DNA of 64,000 bases from Pseudomonas turukhanskensis (GTDB lineage Bacteria > Pseudomonadota > Gammaproteobacteria > Pseudomonadales > Pseudomonadaceae): the NCBI RefSeq assembly GCF_027922365.1, contig NZ_BSFN01000011.1:1-64000 (forward strand), written 5' to 3'. The translations under genes were made by a program, and so were the position numbers. Every line of letters begins with the position of its first letter. Position 1 is the first letter of the stretch. Below, piece by piece: positions 8,088 through 16,398 of the stretch. The notes beneath the pieces are model-generated. The model saw only the letters and a program-made list of their open reading frames with translations. It had not been told where the DNA came from and searched no databases.

Positions 8088-10058
8088 CTAGAAGGAGTAG
8101 CGGTACTCCAACTCCACCCCGTACACCGGACGCTGCTGTTCAAACGTAGAAGCGGACACCTGCGCCTGCCCACCCAGGCTGGTGTTTTGACTCAGGGCGT
8201 AGCGATAGCCCGCCGTTGCAGCGGGCACCAGGCTGCGCTTTTCCAGGCTGCTGCGTACGGCAAACCGATCCAGACCAGGAATGTCGGACTGGCCTTCGAA
8301 ACCCGGTTTGGTTTCACCCAGCAACGTGTCCAGCGAGGTGCTCCAGTTCAGGCTGCCGCGCTCACTCACCGGCGCTTCACCGCGCACCGCCAGGGTGGCG
8401 TAGGTATCGGTGCTGCGGGTGCCCTGCACGTGCATCGGCAACACCACATTGCGCTCCGCAAAGCCTTGGCGCCGGCTGTGCACATGACTGATAGCCACCT
8501 CTGGCGTCAGCAGCGCGTGCTCAACCTGAACGCCGTAGCCCAGCGCCAGGCGTTGTGCATTGGAGCGGATACCCACGCGGGTAGAGGCTTGCTCGACGTT
8601 TTCGGCGCGGTCGCCACGTTTGAATTGGCTGTCGCCGCCATTGGTCGCCACGCTAAAAGCGCCGTTCCAGCCGGTGCGCGTTTGCGGGTTTTGTTGATAG
8701 GCCACCCAAGCACCAACACCCAACTCGTTACTTTGCCGCGCGTGGTTTGCCTGCCCGTTGTTGCGGGCAACGCCCAGGCTGACACCCACCGACGTGTGCG
8801 GAGTGAGGTGTACACCGGCACCGGCTATGCCGTTTGCCTGGCGACTGCTTTCATCACCTTCGCCAACGCTCAGCCCGCCGCCAAGGCTCAGGCAGTAGTC
8901 TCGCCCTGGCGCTGGAATGCAGTGCTTCTGGGTCAGGCCGCGGGTTCTGTGCACTTGGCTGTTGATCAACTGCGCGCTGGTGTCGGCACTGCCCAGGACA
9001 GACTGCTGCACATGCCCCAGATCCTGAAGTACAAACTCCTTCCAGATAAACGCCCGATCGCCCTGTGGGGTGTCCGCGGTGCCGACAACAACGCTACCGT
9101 CGGCACTCACACCCAATGCCTGGCTCCACGTGCCGCCGTTGAGCAGGCCGAGGTTGGTCATGCCGGTTTGTTCCGTCCAGCGAAACGCGCGCTCGGTGCC
9201 ATCGGCCACAGCAGCAGAACCCACTACCACAGCGCCATCGGCACTTACCCCCTGAGCAGCAGCGAAATCGCCGCCCAGATTGCCCAGGTCCACCATGCCG
9301 CCAGCGGCGGTCCAACGGAACGCATAAATGCCGCTGGCCCCTACTACCACCGTGCCGTCAGCGTTTACCGCAAGCGCACCACTGCCGGCGTTGCCGTCCA
9401 GGCTACCAAGGTCGAGAATCGAGCCGTTTTCCCAGATAACCGCGCGGTTTCCACTGCTGCTACTGGCTGAGGTCCCTACAATCACCGCGCCATTGCCACT
9501 AATGGCATAGGCGATACTCATACCGTTGGCAGTGAGGGCACCCAGGTCTTGCATACCCTGTTCGGCAGTCCAGCGAAAAGCCCGTCGCACATCCGAGGCA
9601 TCGGCCGCATCGCCAATAACCACGTTGCCATCGCTGCTGACGCCCCAGGATCTGCTATTGGCCCCGCCCAGTGTGCCAAGGTCGACCACCCCGGAAACAG
9701 CGTCCCACCGGAAGGCCCGCTGAAACCCGTTAATACGCAACGATCCCACCAGCACACTGCCGTCACCGTTGAGGCCACGGGCAGCAGCAACCCCGGAAAA
9801 ACTGGTGATTTTCACCATCCCTTCCTCGGCCGACCAATAAAACAACCAGTTCTGATTCAGCGCATCGCTCCCTATACCTGCAACCACGGTGCCGTCACCG
9901 CTAATGGCAGACGCTTGGGAGAACTGGCCTTCGGGCAGCACACCCAAGTCATGCATTCGCGCATGGACAGTGGAAACAAGGCAGGGGACAAGTAACGCCA
10001 TGGAACTGATACGCCACGCCGGGCGCTTGAAGATACTCACCAACGGGAAAAGGCCCAT
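8088..10058 (-). CDS. HAF-repeat autotransporter, upstream copy
   Basis: A 656-residue paralog of the next gene. Signal peptide KRPAWRISSMALLVPCLVSTVHA, then about seven HAF repeats (residues 37-345; for example AFRWTEQTGMTNLGLLNGG and GVSADGAVVVGSA), a short linker with CIPAPGRDYC, and a ~265-residue beta-barrel ending ELEYRYSF. Roughly two dozen substitutions separate the C-terminal 310 residues of the two copies, whereas the passengers differ at many more positions. The ATG has GTAGGTG 6 bases upstream, identical in both copies. HAF proteins are described as extracellular repeat proteins without a settled function. Confidence 0.85.
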   Translation of the reverse strand: MGLFPLVSIFKRPAWRISSMALLVPCLVSTVHARMHDLGVLPEGQFSQASAISGDGTVVAGIGSDALNQNWLFYWSAEEGMVKITSFSGVAAARGLNGDGSVLVGSLRINGFQRAFRWDAVSGVVDLGTLGGANSRSWGVSSDGNVVIGDAADASDVRRAFRWTAEQGMQDLGALTANGMSIAYAISGNGAVIVGTSASSSSGNRAVIWENGSILDLGSLDGNAGSGALAVNADGTVVVGASGIYAFRWTAAGGMVDLGNLGGDFAAAQGVSADGAVVVGSAAVADGTERAFRWTEQTGMTNLGLLNGGTWSQALGVSADGSVVVGTADTPQGDRAFIWKEFVLQDLGHVQQSVLGSADTSAQLINSQVHRTRGLTQKHCIPAPGRDYCLSLGGGLSVGEGDESSRQANGIAGAGVHLTPHTSVGVSLGVARNNGQANHARQSNELGVGAWVAYQQNPQTRTGWNGAFSVATNGGDSQFKRGDRAENVEQASTRVGIRSNAQRLALGYGVQVEHALLTPEVAISHVHSRRQGFAERNVVLPMHVQGTRSTDTYATLAVRGEAPVSERGSLNWSTSLDTLLGETKPGFEGQSDIPGLDRFAVRSSLEKRSLVPAATAGYRYALSQNTSLGGQAQVSASTFEQQRPVYGVELEYRYSF

Positions 10059-10171
10059 AAGAAACACCTACACCAAAAAGAGCGGTCAGCATCGTTGGCC
10101 AGGCATTTCAGATCTGTAGGTTTCTCCCTAAATATTAGTACGCGCTGCCTCGAAGACGATTGCCTCAACGG

Positions 10172-10774
10172 CTACAGGGCCGGCGTCTGCACAAACACCG
10201 GCAGCTGTTCCAGGGTTTGGGCAAAGTTCGCCAAGGCCGGATAAGCATCAGGCTGGGCCAACGCTGGCACCATCATTCGCGCAAACGACCAGGCGACGGC
10301 GATACAGATTTCGGCCTGGCCCAACTTGGCTTCATCGGTGCTCAAAGGCTGGCGGCTGAGCTCACGCTCCAACTCGCTCCACGCGGCCGCCAACTGGCCA
10401 TGCACACGCTGCAACCAAGGCTCGTGCAGTTTCTCCGCCGGGCGCAGATTGTGCTCGTACACCACCTGCACCGCCTTCTCGCAAGCGGCCAACGCCAGCC
10501 CGGCCAACCGAAACGCCCGCGCCCGGGCTGCGCCGTTGCTAGGCCAGAGCCGCCCCTCAGGGTCGACGAACGAGAGCAACAAACTCGAATCCATCAACAC
10601 CAGGCCGTCGACCAGCACCAGAGTGGGCGCCTTAACCACCGGGTTGATTTGGCGAAACTGTTCATAGGAGCTGAACACCGATACCGATTCATGCACAAAC
10701 CCAACCTTGAGCACCTTCATGGCAATCGCGACGCGGCGAACATAGGGAGAATCCAACATTCCGATCAGTTTCAT
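10172..10774 (-). CDS. Glutathione S-transferase family protein
   Basis: A 200-residue protein starting MKLIGMLDSPYVRRVAIAMK, the thioredoxin-fold N-terminal domain in which the S-P-Y/F-V-R-R motif positions the GSH-activating residue; FRQINPVVKAPTLVLVDG contains the cis-Pro loop and the following LMDSSLLL the GSH-binding Ser. The rest is the all-alpha substrate domain. Start ATG has GGAG 7 bases upstream; 24 upstream codons are open but unrelated. Substrate unknown. Divergent from the LysR regulator with 102 bases between them, so that regulator may control it. A decayed copy of its tail is found at 8002-8045. Confidence 0.88.
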   Translation of the reverse strand: MKLIGMLDSPYVRRVAIAMKVLKVGFVHESVSVFSSYEQFRQINPVVKAPTLVLVDGLVLMDSSLLLSFVDPEGRLWPSNGAARARAFRLAGLALAACEKAVQVVYEHNLRPAEKLHEPWLQRVHGQLAAAWSELERELSRQPLSTDEAKLGQAEICIAVAWSFARMMVPALAQPDAYPALANFAQTLEQLPVFVQTPAL

Positions 10775-10876
10775 ACTCACTCCGTTACCAACACTTAACC
10801 AGGTAAGCGCACCATAGCCACTCGGGATAAAGGCAAGTAGCGACAAATTTCAACGCGATGCGTTAGATTTCCTAAC

Positions 10877-11761
10877 ATGAAAAATATCCCGCCGCTCACC
10901 ACCCTTAAGTGCTTCGAAGCAGCCGCGCGCTTGGGCAGCGTGACGCTCGCCGCTCGGGAGTTGCACGTCACTCACTCCGCCGTCAGCCAGCAGCTCAGCA
11001 GCCTGGAAAACACCATCGGTATCGCCCTGTTTGTGCGCGAAGCACGCGGGTTGCGGCTGACCGAAGCCGGGCGCCTGTACGCCCTGGAAATTCGCACCGC
11101 ACTGCACGCCCTCAGCAGCGCCACGCACCAGGCGCAGGGCCGGCCCGAAGACGATGAACTGGTGATCGCGACGTTGGCCTCCTTTGCCGTGCATTGGCTA
11201 ACACCGCGCCTGCCCGATTTCCGCCGCCACTACCCGCACTACCGCGTGCGCCTGCACACCAGCCTTGAACTGCAGGACCTGCGGCAAGGCTTCGCCGACA
11301 TCGGCATTCGCATGGGCCGCGGGCATTGGCCGGAACTGACCCAGAAAAAACTCTTCAGCGATGAGCTGCTCGTGGTGGCAGCGCCACGCTTTATCTGCGG
11401 TCCACACCAGCCCACGCCGGCTCAGCTGGTGGCCAGCCCGTTACTACACAGCACCGACGCGCCGTGGGCAGAGTGGTGCGCGATTGCCGGCATTGCGCCG
11501 CAGGCGCTGCAATCACCCGCGCTAACGGCCAATGACTCAAACGTGATTCTTGCCGCTGCGGTGGCCGGCCATGGCATCGCGCTTGAACGGCGCAGCCTGG
11601 TGGCTGGGCTGCTGGCGCGCGGCGAGCTGGTGCAACTGTCGCCCCTGACCGTGCCTTACCCCTACCCTTACTGGTTGGTGTGGCAGCCACGCGACAGCCT
11701 GAGTCAGAAGCAACTGCACTTTATCGACTGGATTCAGGAGCAGGTGCGCCGACCGTGGTAA
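10877..11761 (+). CDS. LysR-family transcriptional regulator (GcvA-like)
   Basis: A 294-residue regulator with an N-terminal winged helix-turn-helix (LKCFEAAARLGSVTLAARELHVTHSAVSQQLSSLE, residues 10-44) and a two-lobed effector domain from about residue 90. The TPRLPDFRRHYP and DIGIRMGRGHWP segments are typical of the GcvA/AmpR branch. It is divergently transcribed from the GST gene, the usual layout of a LysR protein and its target. The effector cannot be read from sequence. Confidence 0.9.
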   Translation: MKNIPPLTTLKCFEAAARLGSVTLAARELHVTHSAVSQQLSSLENTIGIALFVREARGLRLTEAGRLYALEIRTALHALSSATHQAQGRPEDDELVIATLASFAVHWLTPRLPDFRRHYPHYRVRLHTSLELQDLRQGFADIGIRMGRGHWPELTQKKLFSDELLVVAAPRFICGPHQPTPAQLVASPLLHSTDAPWAEWCAIAGIAPQALQSPALTANDSNVILAAAVAGHGIALERRSLVAGLLARGELVQLSPLTVPYPYPYWLVWQPRDSLSQKQLHFIDWIQEQVRRPW

Positions 11762-11813
11762 CCCACGGGGTCAACCAGGCCAGGCTGAGCGCAGCAATGT
11801 GGGTCTATCCGCT

Positions 11814-13163
11814 TTACGTCGCGTCAGCGTGACTCACCAACCCCTTGATCACCACCGCCACACTGGCCACCGCGGCTGGCACCACCAGCGCAGTCAGCAC
11901 CTGTTCGAAGTTCCAGCCCAGGCCCAGCAGGGTGGCACCGATCCAGGCTCCGAGGATGGCGCCAAAGCGGCCGATGCCCAGCATCCACGACACGCCGGTG
12001 GCGCGGCCTTGGGTGGGGTAGAAGCGTGCGGCCAGGGACGGCATCGCCGATTGCGCGCCGTTGATGCACATGCCGGCCAGCAGCACGAGGGTGGCGAGCA
12101 CCGTCACTTTGCCCAGGCTCTGACCCACGAAATAGGCGAACACGCCGGCCAGTAAGTAGAAGATGCCGATGACTTTGTGCGGGTTGAATTTATCCATGGC
12201 CCAGCCCACGCCCACCGCGCTCAGTACGCCGCCGAACTGGAAGAGCGCACCGATAAAGGCGGCCTGCTCCATGCTCGCGCCGCTGTCACGCATCAGGGTC
12301 GGCAGCCAGCTGGTGAGCAGGTACACGATCACCAGGCCCATGAAATAGGTCAGCCAGAGCAGCAGGGTGCCGGCGCTGTAGGTACCGGAAAACACTACCT
12401 TGAGCACGTTGCGGCTCTGCACGGTTTTCTGCTCCGGCACGCTGAAATCGGTGGCCACGGCAACTTCGGCAGGGGCGATAGGCGCTAGCACCTTGCGCAC
12501 CTTGTCGGCACCGCGATTGCGCACCACCAGGTAACGCGCCGACTCCGGCAGCCACACCAGCAGCACCACTGCCAGCAGCAACGGCAGAATGCCGCCCAGT
12601 AGCAACAGGCTGTGCCAGCCGAACGCTGGAATCATCTTGGCGGATATAAAACCACCACCGGCCATGCCCAGGTTAAAGCCGCAGAACATGCTGGTGACCA
12701 GCAAGGACTTGAGGCGCTCGGGGGTGTACTCGGAGAGCAGCGTGGTGGCGTTCGGCATGGCCGCGCCGAGCCCCAGGCCGGTCAACAGGCGCAGCACCAG
12801 CAGTTGGTCGAGGCTGGTACTGAAGGCCGACAGCAGGCTGAAGAACCCGAACAGGCCGACGGCGGCCACCAGCACCACCTTGCGCCCGAAACGGTCGGCA
12901 ATCGGGCCGGAGCCCAGGGCGCCGAACACCATACCGATCAGCGCGGCGCTCATCACCGGGCCAAGGCTGGCGCGGTCCACGCCCCAGTCCTGGGTCAGCG
13001 CCGGGGCGATAAAGCCCATCGCAGCCGTATCCAGGCCGTCGAGAAATACGATCAGAAAGCACAGCAGCACAATCTTCCACTGGTAACGCGAAAGCGGCTG
13101 AGCGTTGATAAAACCTTGAACATCGAGTGTGCCCGTAGTGGGCACGTGAGCTGGGCTGGTCAT
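11814..13163 (-). CDS. pcaK: 4-Hydroxybenzoate/protocatechuate transporter PcaK (MFS, AAHS family)
   Basis: A 449-residue inner-membrane symporter with about 12 membrane helices. FLDGLDTAAMGFIAPAL in helix 1 contains the acidic motif DGxD of the aromatic acid:H+ symporter family, and GPIADRFGRK is the MFS loop 2-3 motif. N-terminal GFINAQPLSRYQW is characteristic of PcaK, which imports 4-hydroxybenzoate and protocatechuate and contributes to chemotaxis toward them in P. putida. It lies downstream of pcaR on the same strand and near pcaGH. A PcaR-like site is about 230 bases upstream. Substrate assignment rests on family resemblance and context. Confidence 0.88.
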   Translation of the reverse strand: MTSPAHVPTTGTLDVQGFINAQPLSRYQWKIVLLCFLIVFLDGLDTAAMGFIAPALTQDWGVDRASLGPVMSAALIGMVFGALGSGPIADRFGRKVVLVAAVGLFGFFSLLSAFSTSLDQLLVLRLLTGLGLGAAMPNATTLLSEYTPERLKSLLVTSMFCGFNLGMAGGGFISAKMIPAFGWHSLLLLGGILPLLLAVVLLVWLPESARYLVVRNRGADKVRKVLAPIAPAEVAVATDFSVPEQKTVQSRNVLKVVFSGTYSAGTLLLWLTYFMGLVIVYLLTSWLPTLMRDSGASMEQAAFIGALFQFGGVLSAVGVGWAMDKFNPHKVIGIFYLLAGVFAYFVGQSLGKVTVLATLVLLAGMCINGAQSAMPSLAARFYPTQGRATGVSWMLGIGRFGAILGAWIGATLLGLGWNFEQVLTALVVPAAVASVAVVIKGLVSHADAT

Positions 13164-13390
13164 GCAAGAAATTCCTGTGAGTTTTTCTTCGCCGCACCGT
13201 TGCAGGCGAATGGAACAGGAATGAGGGACGGGCTAGGCAGACGCTGCGCAGCAGGTGTACGCGAAGCGCGGGCGCGCTGCGGCAAACGCATGTCCATGGC
13301 TGGCTCTCATTTGTTTTTATTGGAGTCGTAGCTTGGGGTCGCGAGGGCGACTGGGGAACAGTACGCAGCGGCAGGGGGGCGCTTCAATCC

Positions 13391-13420
13391 GATAATCGAC
13401 TAACTGGGCGTTTATCGAAC
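13391..13420 (-). promoter_or_regulatory. Probable PcaR binding region upstream of pcaK
   Basis: Minus strand reads GTTCGATAAACGC then, 10 bases on, GTCGATTATC. The first arm matches the GTTCGATAATCGCAC-type PcaR boxes described in P. putida with one substitution; the second is an inverted half-site. The intact palindrome before pcaR supports the reading. Confidence 0.6.
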
Positions 13421-13442
13421 AGTAAGGGCGTTGGCTGGTGGT

Positions 13443-13466
13443 CGTAGGAGCAAGCTTGCTCCTACG
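13443..13466. repeat. Perfect 24-bp palindrome, REP-like
   Basis: Half-sequence CGTAGGAGCAAG followed directly by its complement CTTGCTCCTACG. The GTAGGAGC...GCTCCTAC edges are those of the REP pair at 63195-63263. Located just after the pcaR stop; no T-run follows, so termination is uncertain. Confidence 0.7.
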
Positions 13467-13492
13467 AAAAGCTCAATGCGGGTGATTGAAGC

Positions 13493-14335
13493 TCAATGAA
13501 ACAACCGCGTACTCAACTCTTTGCTGGCTTCCAGCAACACCGGCAAAAACCGCGTCTCCAGTTCCTGTCGCGAAATGCGCCCCGCGTGCGTGCCCACGTT
13601 AAGCGCTGCCAGCACCTGCCCGGCCGAGTCTTTCAACGGCACGGCAATCGAGCGCAGCCCCACTTCCAGCTCCTGGTCGATGATCACCCAGCCTTGCTGA
13701 CGAATTTCGGCAATGCTGGCGCGCAGTGCGTCGGGGGTGTGCACGGTGCGGCTGGTCTTGATCTGCATCTCGGCGTGGTCGATGTACTCGTCCAGCGCCG
13801 CGTCATCGAGTGCCGCGAGCAGAATGCGGCCCATGGAGGTGCAGTAAGCCGGCAGCCGGCTGCCCACGCTCAGATCCACCGAGATCAAGCGCTGCGGCGT
13901 GGCCGAGCGGGCGATATAGAGAATCTCGTCGCCTTCCAGCGTGGCCATGGAACACGCTTCGTGCAGTTGCTCGCTCAGGCGATCCAGAATCGGCTGGGCC
14001 GTCACCGCCAGCGGCGTCGACGACAAGTAGGCATGCCCCAGCGTCAGCACCTTGGGCAGCAGCGAGTAGGTGCGGCCATCGGTCGTTACATACCCCAGGT
14101 TCATCAGCGTGTGCAGGCAGCGGCGCACGGCGGCACGTGGGATTTCGGTGCGGTGGCTGATCTGCGCGATGGTCAGGTGGCGTTTGCGCTCCTGAAAGGC
14201 ATGAATCACCGCCAGCCCACGGGCCAGCGAAGTCATGAAGTTGGGATCGCCCGTGAAGGCTTCGATGCGTTTGGCCGGCGAGGCAATAATCGGCGGCGCC
14301 AGCGGTGGCAGGGTGATACGGGCTTCGTCAGTCAT
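13493..14335 (-). CDS. pcaR: Pca regulon regulator PcaR (IclR family)
   Basis: A 280-residue regulator: a variable N-terminus, an IclR winged helix (SLARGLAVIHAFQERKRHLTIAQISHRTEIPRAAVRRCLHTL, residues 36-77) and an effector domain from about 95 (CSMATLEGDEILYIARS, YCTSMGRILLAAL). The N-terminal RIEAFTGDPNFMTSLARGL pattern is that of PcaR/PobR-type activators, which respond to beta-ketoadipate and activate pca genes. A perfect inverted repeat lies 35-60 bases upstream of its start, suggesting autoregulation. Genes pcaIJ, pcaBDC are not in the window. Confidence 0.9.
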   Translation of the reverse strand: MTDEARITLPPLAPPIIASPAKRIEAFTGDPNFMTSLARGLAVIHAFQERKRHLTIAQISHRTEIPRAAVRRCLHTLMNLGYVTTDGRTYSLLPKVLTLGHAYLSSTPLAVTAQPILDRLSEQLHEACSMATLEGDEILYIARSATPQRLISVDLSVGSRLPAYCTSMGRILLAALDDAALDEYIDHAEMQIKTSRTVHTPDALRASIAEIRQQGWVIIDQELEVGLRSIAVPLKDSAGQVLAALNVGTHAGRISRQELETRFLPVLLEASKELSTRLFH

Positions 14336-14369
14336 CTTGTTATTGTCTCGTGCACGGCTCGGTATGGCC

Positions 14370-14395
14370 GATTATCGAACCGAAGTTCGATAATC
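14370..14395. promoter_or_regulatory. PcaR operator at its own promoter
   Basis: GATTATCGAAC (14370-14380) and GTTCGATAATC (14385-14395) form a perfect 11-bp inverted repeat with a 4-base spacer. Each arm equals the core of known PcaR boxes. It is 35 bases before the pcaR ATG. Confidence 0.8.
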
Positions 14396-14566
14396 GCAAT
14401 TGACCCTCTCGGGCATGGCGCCTACCTTGGCCGCCCCGCTGCCGTAACCGGCCGCAGTAAGGGCGCGCCCACAAGGCGCTCTCTTGGAAATGCGTTGCTG
14501 TGTTTCCTTCTACCTGTCCGAGCCCTGCCACCGCCGTGCTATCCGCACGTCGGCAGGCCGGCTCAA

Positions 14567-15652
14567 TTACTCACAGGCAAACACCTGAGTCGTGAGCTGG
14601 CGCAAGCGACTGCGTGTACGCACAAAGTCCAGGTGCGAACCCGGTCGGCACACCTCATCCAACTCGGCCTCGCAACCCAGCAGCAAATACACGCCACTGT
14701 CGTAGGCAATATCGACGAAGTTGAGAATGCGCTGCTGCACATCGATGCCTTCGCTATCCAGGCGCGGCACACCGTAAATGGCAATGTGCCGAAAGCGCTG
14801 ACACAGCCAGAGAAAATCGGCGCTGGAATGCGGATGGCGGCACAGTTCGTCAAAATCCAGCAAGGCGCGCGTGCCTTCGCGGGCGAGCACCCTCAGCGGG
14901 TGATGATTGACCTCCAGCACCACGTCGCGCTCCACCGCCTCGGTAAACGCCAGCTGCTGGTGCAGCCAGTCTGCCATCGGCGGGCACAGCGGCCAGGCGT
15001 AAAACCCCCAGGCTTCCTGCGCGCCGGCACGCTCGCGGTAGTCTTCGCCGGCATCCAGATTGAGCACGGTGAAGCGCGATTCGAGAAGATCGATGGCCGG
15101 TTTGAAGCGGTCGCGGTACAGCGGGTTAGGGCACAGGTTGGCGGGCGCATAATTGGAGGTGCACACCAGCCCCACGCCTTCGTCCACCAGCACCTTGAGC
15201 AGACGGCCGAGCAGCATGGCATCGGCAATGTCGTGCACATGGAATTCATCGAAACAGAGCAAACGCGCCTCTTGCGCTACCTCACGGGCTACCCGCACCA
15301 GCGGCTCGTTCTGCCCGGTGAAGGCGCCCATGCGCTGCTGCACTTCCTGCAAAAATGCATGGAAATGCACCCGGCGTTTGGCCTGCACCGGCGCGGCAGC
15401 AAAGAAGGTATCCATCACAAAACTTTTGCCACGCCCCACGCCACCCCACAGGTAAATCCCGGCCACGGGTTTGCGCAGCCAGCCACGACGCCCCACCAAC
15501 CAGGCGTCGAGCCAGTTGGCGAGGGTGTCGATAGCGGCCTGTTGCGCGCTGTCGGCCCGGTAACCGCGGGCCTCGAGTGCATCGTTGAAGCGCCGGTGAA
15601 TGCGCTGGTCGACCGGTTCGACCAGGCCTTCTGCGTCTTGCTTAGAAGTCAA
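14567..15652 (-). CDS. zapE: Cell division protein ZapE (AFG1-like ATPase)
   Basis: A P-loop ATPase of the AFG1/ZapE family; in E. coli ZapE modulates Z-ring assembly during constriction. Walker A GGVGRGKS near residue 80, Walker B RLLCFDEFHVHDIADA near 140, sensor region CTSNYAPANLCPNPLYRDRF. The only good start that avoids deep overlap with pcaG is TTG at 15652 (TSKQDAEGLVEPVDQRIHRRF), giving 361 residues and an 11-base overlap with the pcaG stop; a further open 31 codons would run inside pcaG. Position downstream of pcaHG is incidental to its role. It could be translated by coupling with pcaG. Confidence 0.88.
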   Translation of the reverse strand: MTSKQDAEGLVEPVDQRIHRRFNDALEARGYRADSAQQAAIDTLANWLDAWLVGRRGWLRKPVAGIYLWGGVGRGKSFVMDTFFAAAPVQAKRRVHFHAFLQEVQQRMGAFTGQNEPLVRVAREVAQEARLLCFDEFHVHDIADAMLLGRLLKVLVDEGVGLVCTSNYAPANLCPNPLYRDRFKPAIDLLESRFTVLNLDAGEDYRERAGAQEAWGFYAWPLCPPMADWLHQQLAFTEAVERDVVLEVNHHPLRVLAREGTRALLDFDELCRHPHSSADFLWLCQRFRHIAIYGVPRLDSEGIDVQQRILNFVDIAYDSGVYLLLGCEAELDEVCRPGSHLDFVRTRSRLRQLTTQVFACE

Positions 15653-16247
15653 AGAAAACGGTCTCGCCCTCGCCCTGGATACGAATATCGAAGCGGTAAG
15701 CCAGCTTGCCGTCAACCTCGCAGCGCGTAGCCACGAGGGTTTCACGCCGTTGCGGCTGCTCGATCAGGTTCAACACCGGGCAGGCTTTGTTGGCCTGGGC
15801 CTCATCATCAAAGTACAGGCGGGTATGCAGGTGAATGTTGATGCCACGGGCAAACAGCGACACGTTGATATGTGGCGCCATCAGCACGCCAGCGGCGTTT
15901 TTCACCACACCGGGCTTGATGGTATGCAGCGTCCACTCACCGGCATCAAACGTGGTGGCGGTACGGCCGAAGCTGTTGAACGGCTTTTCCAGATTGAAAT
16001 CGGCGTCGTACTGGCCTTCGTGGTTGGCCTGCCAGAACTCCAGAAAGGAGTCGCGCACCAGATGGCCATTGCCGTCATACACATTGCCCAGCAGCAGAAT
16101 GTGCTCGCCCGGCGCGCCGGGTTTGGCCATCTCGTTCCAGATCTCCTGGTCACGGGGCGGGTTGCCGGCAGCGCTTAGCGCCAGGCCGATATGCACATAA
16201 GGGCCGGCGGTTTGCGAGGGGGTTTCTTTAAGTAATTCGATTGGCAT
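15642..16247 (-). CDS. pcaG: Protocatechuate 3,4-dioxygenase alpha subunit
   Basis: A 201-residue subunit of the intradiol dioxygenase that opens protocatechuate to 3-carboxy-cis,cis-muconate. The sequence SQTAGPYVHIGLAL, the intradiol core (LEFWQANHEGQYD, TLHTIKPG, MAPHINVSLFARG) and C-terminal YRFDIRIQGEGETVFFDF are diagnostic. As in known alpha subunits the four iron ligands are not all present; iron is held by the beta subunit. Start ATG has AGGAG 7 bases before it. It is separated from pcaH by an unusual 151-bp gap. Confidence 0.96.
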   Translation of the reverse strand: MPIELLKETPSQTAGPYVHIGLALSAAGNPPRDQEIWNEMAKPGAPGEHILLLGNVYDGNGHLVRDSFLEFWQANHEGQYDADFNLEKPFNSFGRTATTFDAGEWTLHTIKPGVVKNAAGVLMAPHINVSLFARGINIHLHTRLYFDDEAQANKACPVLNLIEQPQRRETLVATRCEVDGKLAYRFDIRIQGEGETVFFDF

Positions 16248-16398
16248 AGGTCACTCCTAGAACGTGCTTGTAGGCTCGCGAGCTAGAGCCAGCCAAGGCA
16301 AAAATGGTTGAGGAAGCGGAGTTGGCTGTAGCCAATGAGCATTCCGAAACCATTCTTAACGCCGGATGGCCGACGCGCAGCAGCCTACGGGCAGGTTC
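16248..16398. repeat. 151-bp spacer between pcaH and pcaG resembling an inserted intergenic repeat
   Basis: No gene. pcaH and pcaG are normally nearly contiguous. The spacer contains GGCTCGCGAGCTAGAGCC at 16273-16290, the edge GCTAGAGCCAG also seen at 56383-56393, and a central segment GAGGAAGCGGAGTTGGCTGTAGCCAATGAGCATT whose TTGGCTGTAGCCAA core is self-complementary. I recall similar sequences in Pseudomonas intergenic DNA but cannot confirm copy number here. Confidence 0.5.

Larger units (their letters stand above)
13164..13492. other. Intergenic region before pcaK (329 bp)
   Basis: No gene seen. It contains a PcaR-like site pair at 13391-13420, a perfect palindrome at 13443-13466, and a GC-rich stretch 13240-13290 with small hairpins. 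The pcaK leader is therefore about 230 bases if transcription starts near the PcaR site. The minus strand has an A-rich AATAAAAACAAA at 13308-13319 that resembles Hfq/Crc targets, but it is not at the pcaK ribosome site, so I give it little weight. Confidence 0.6.
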
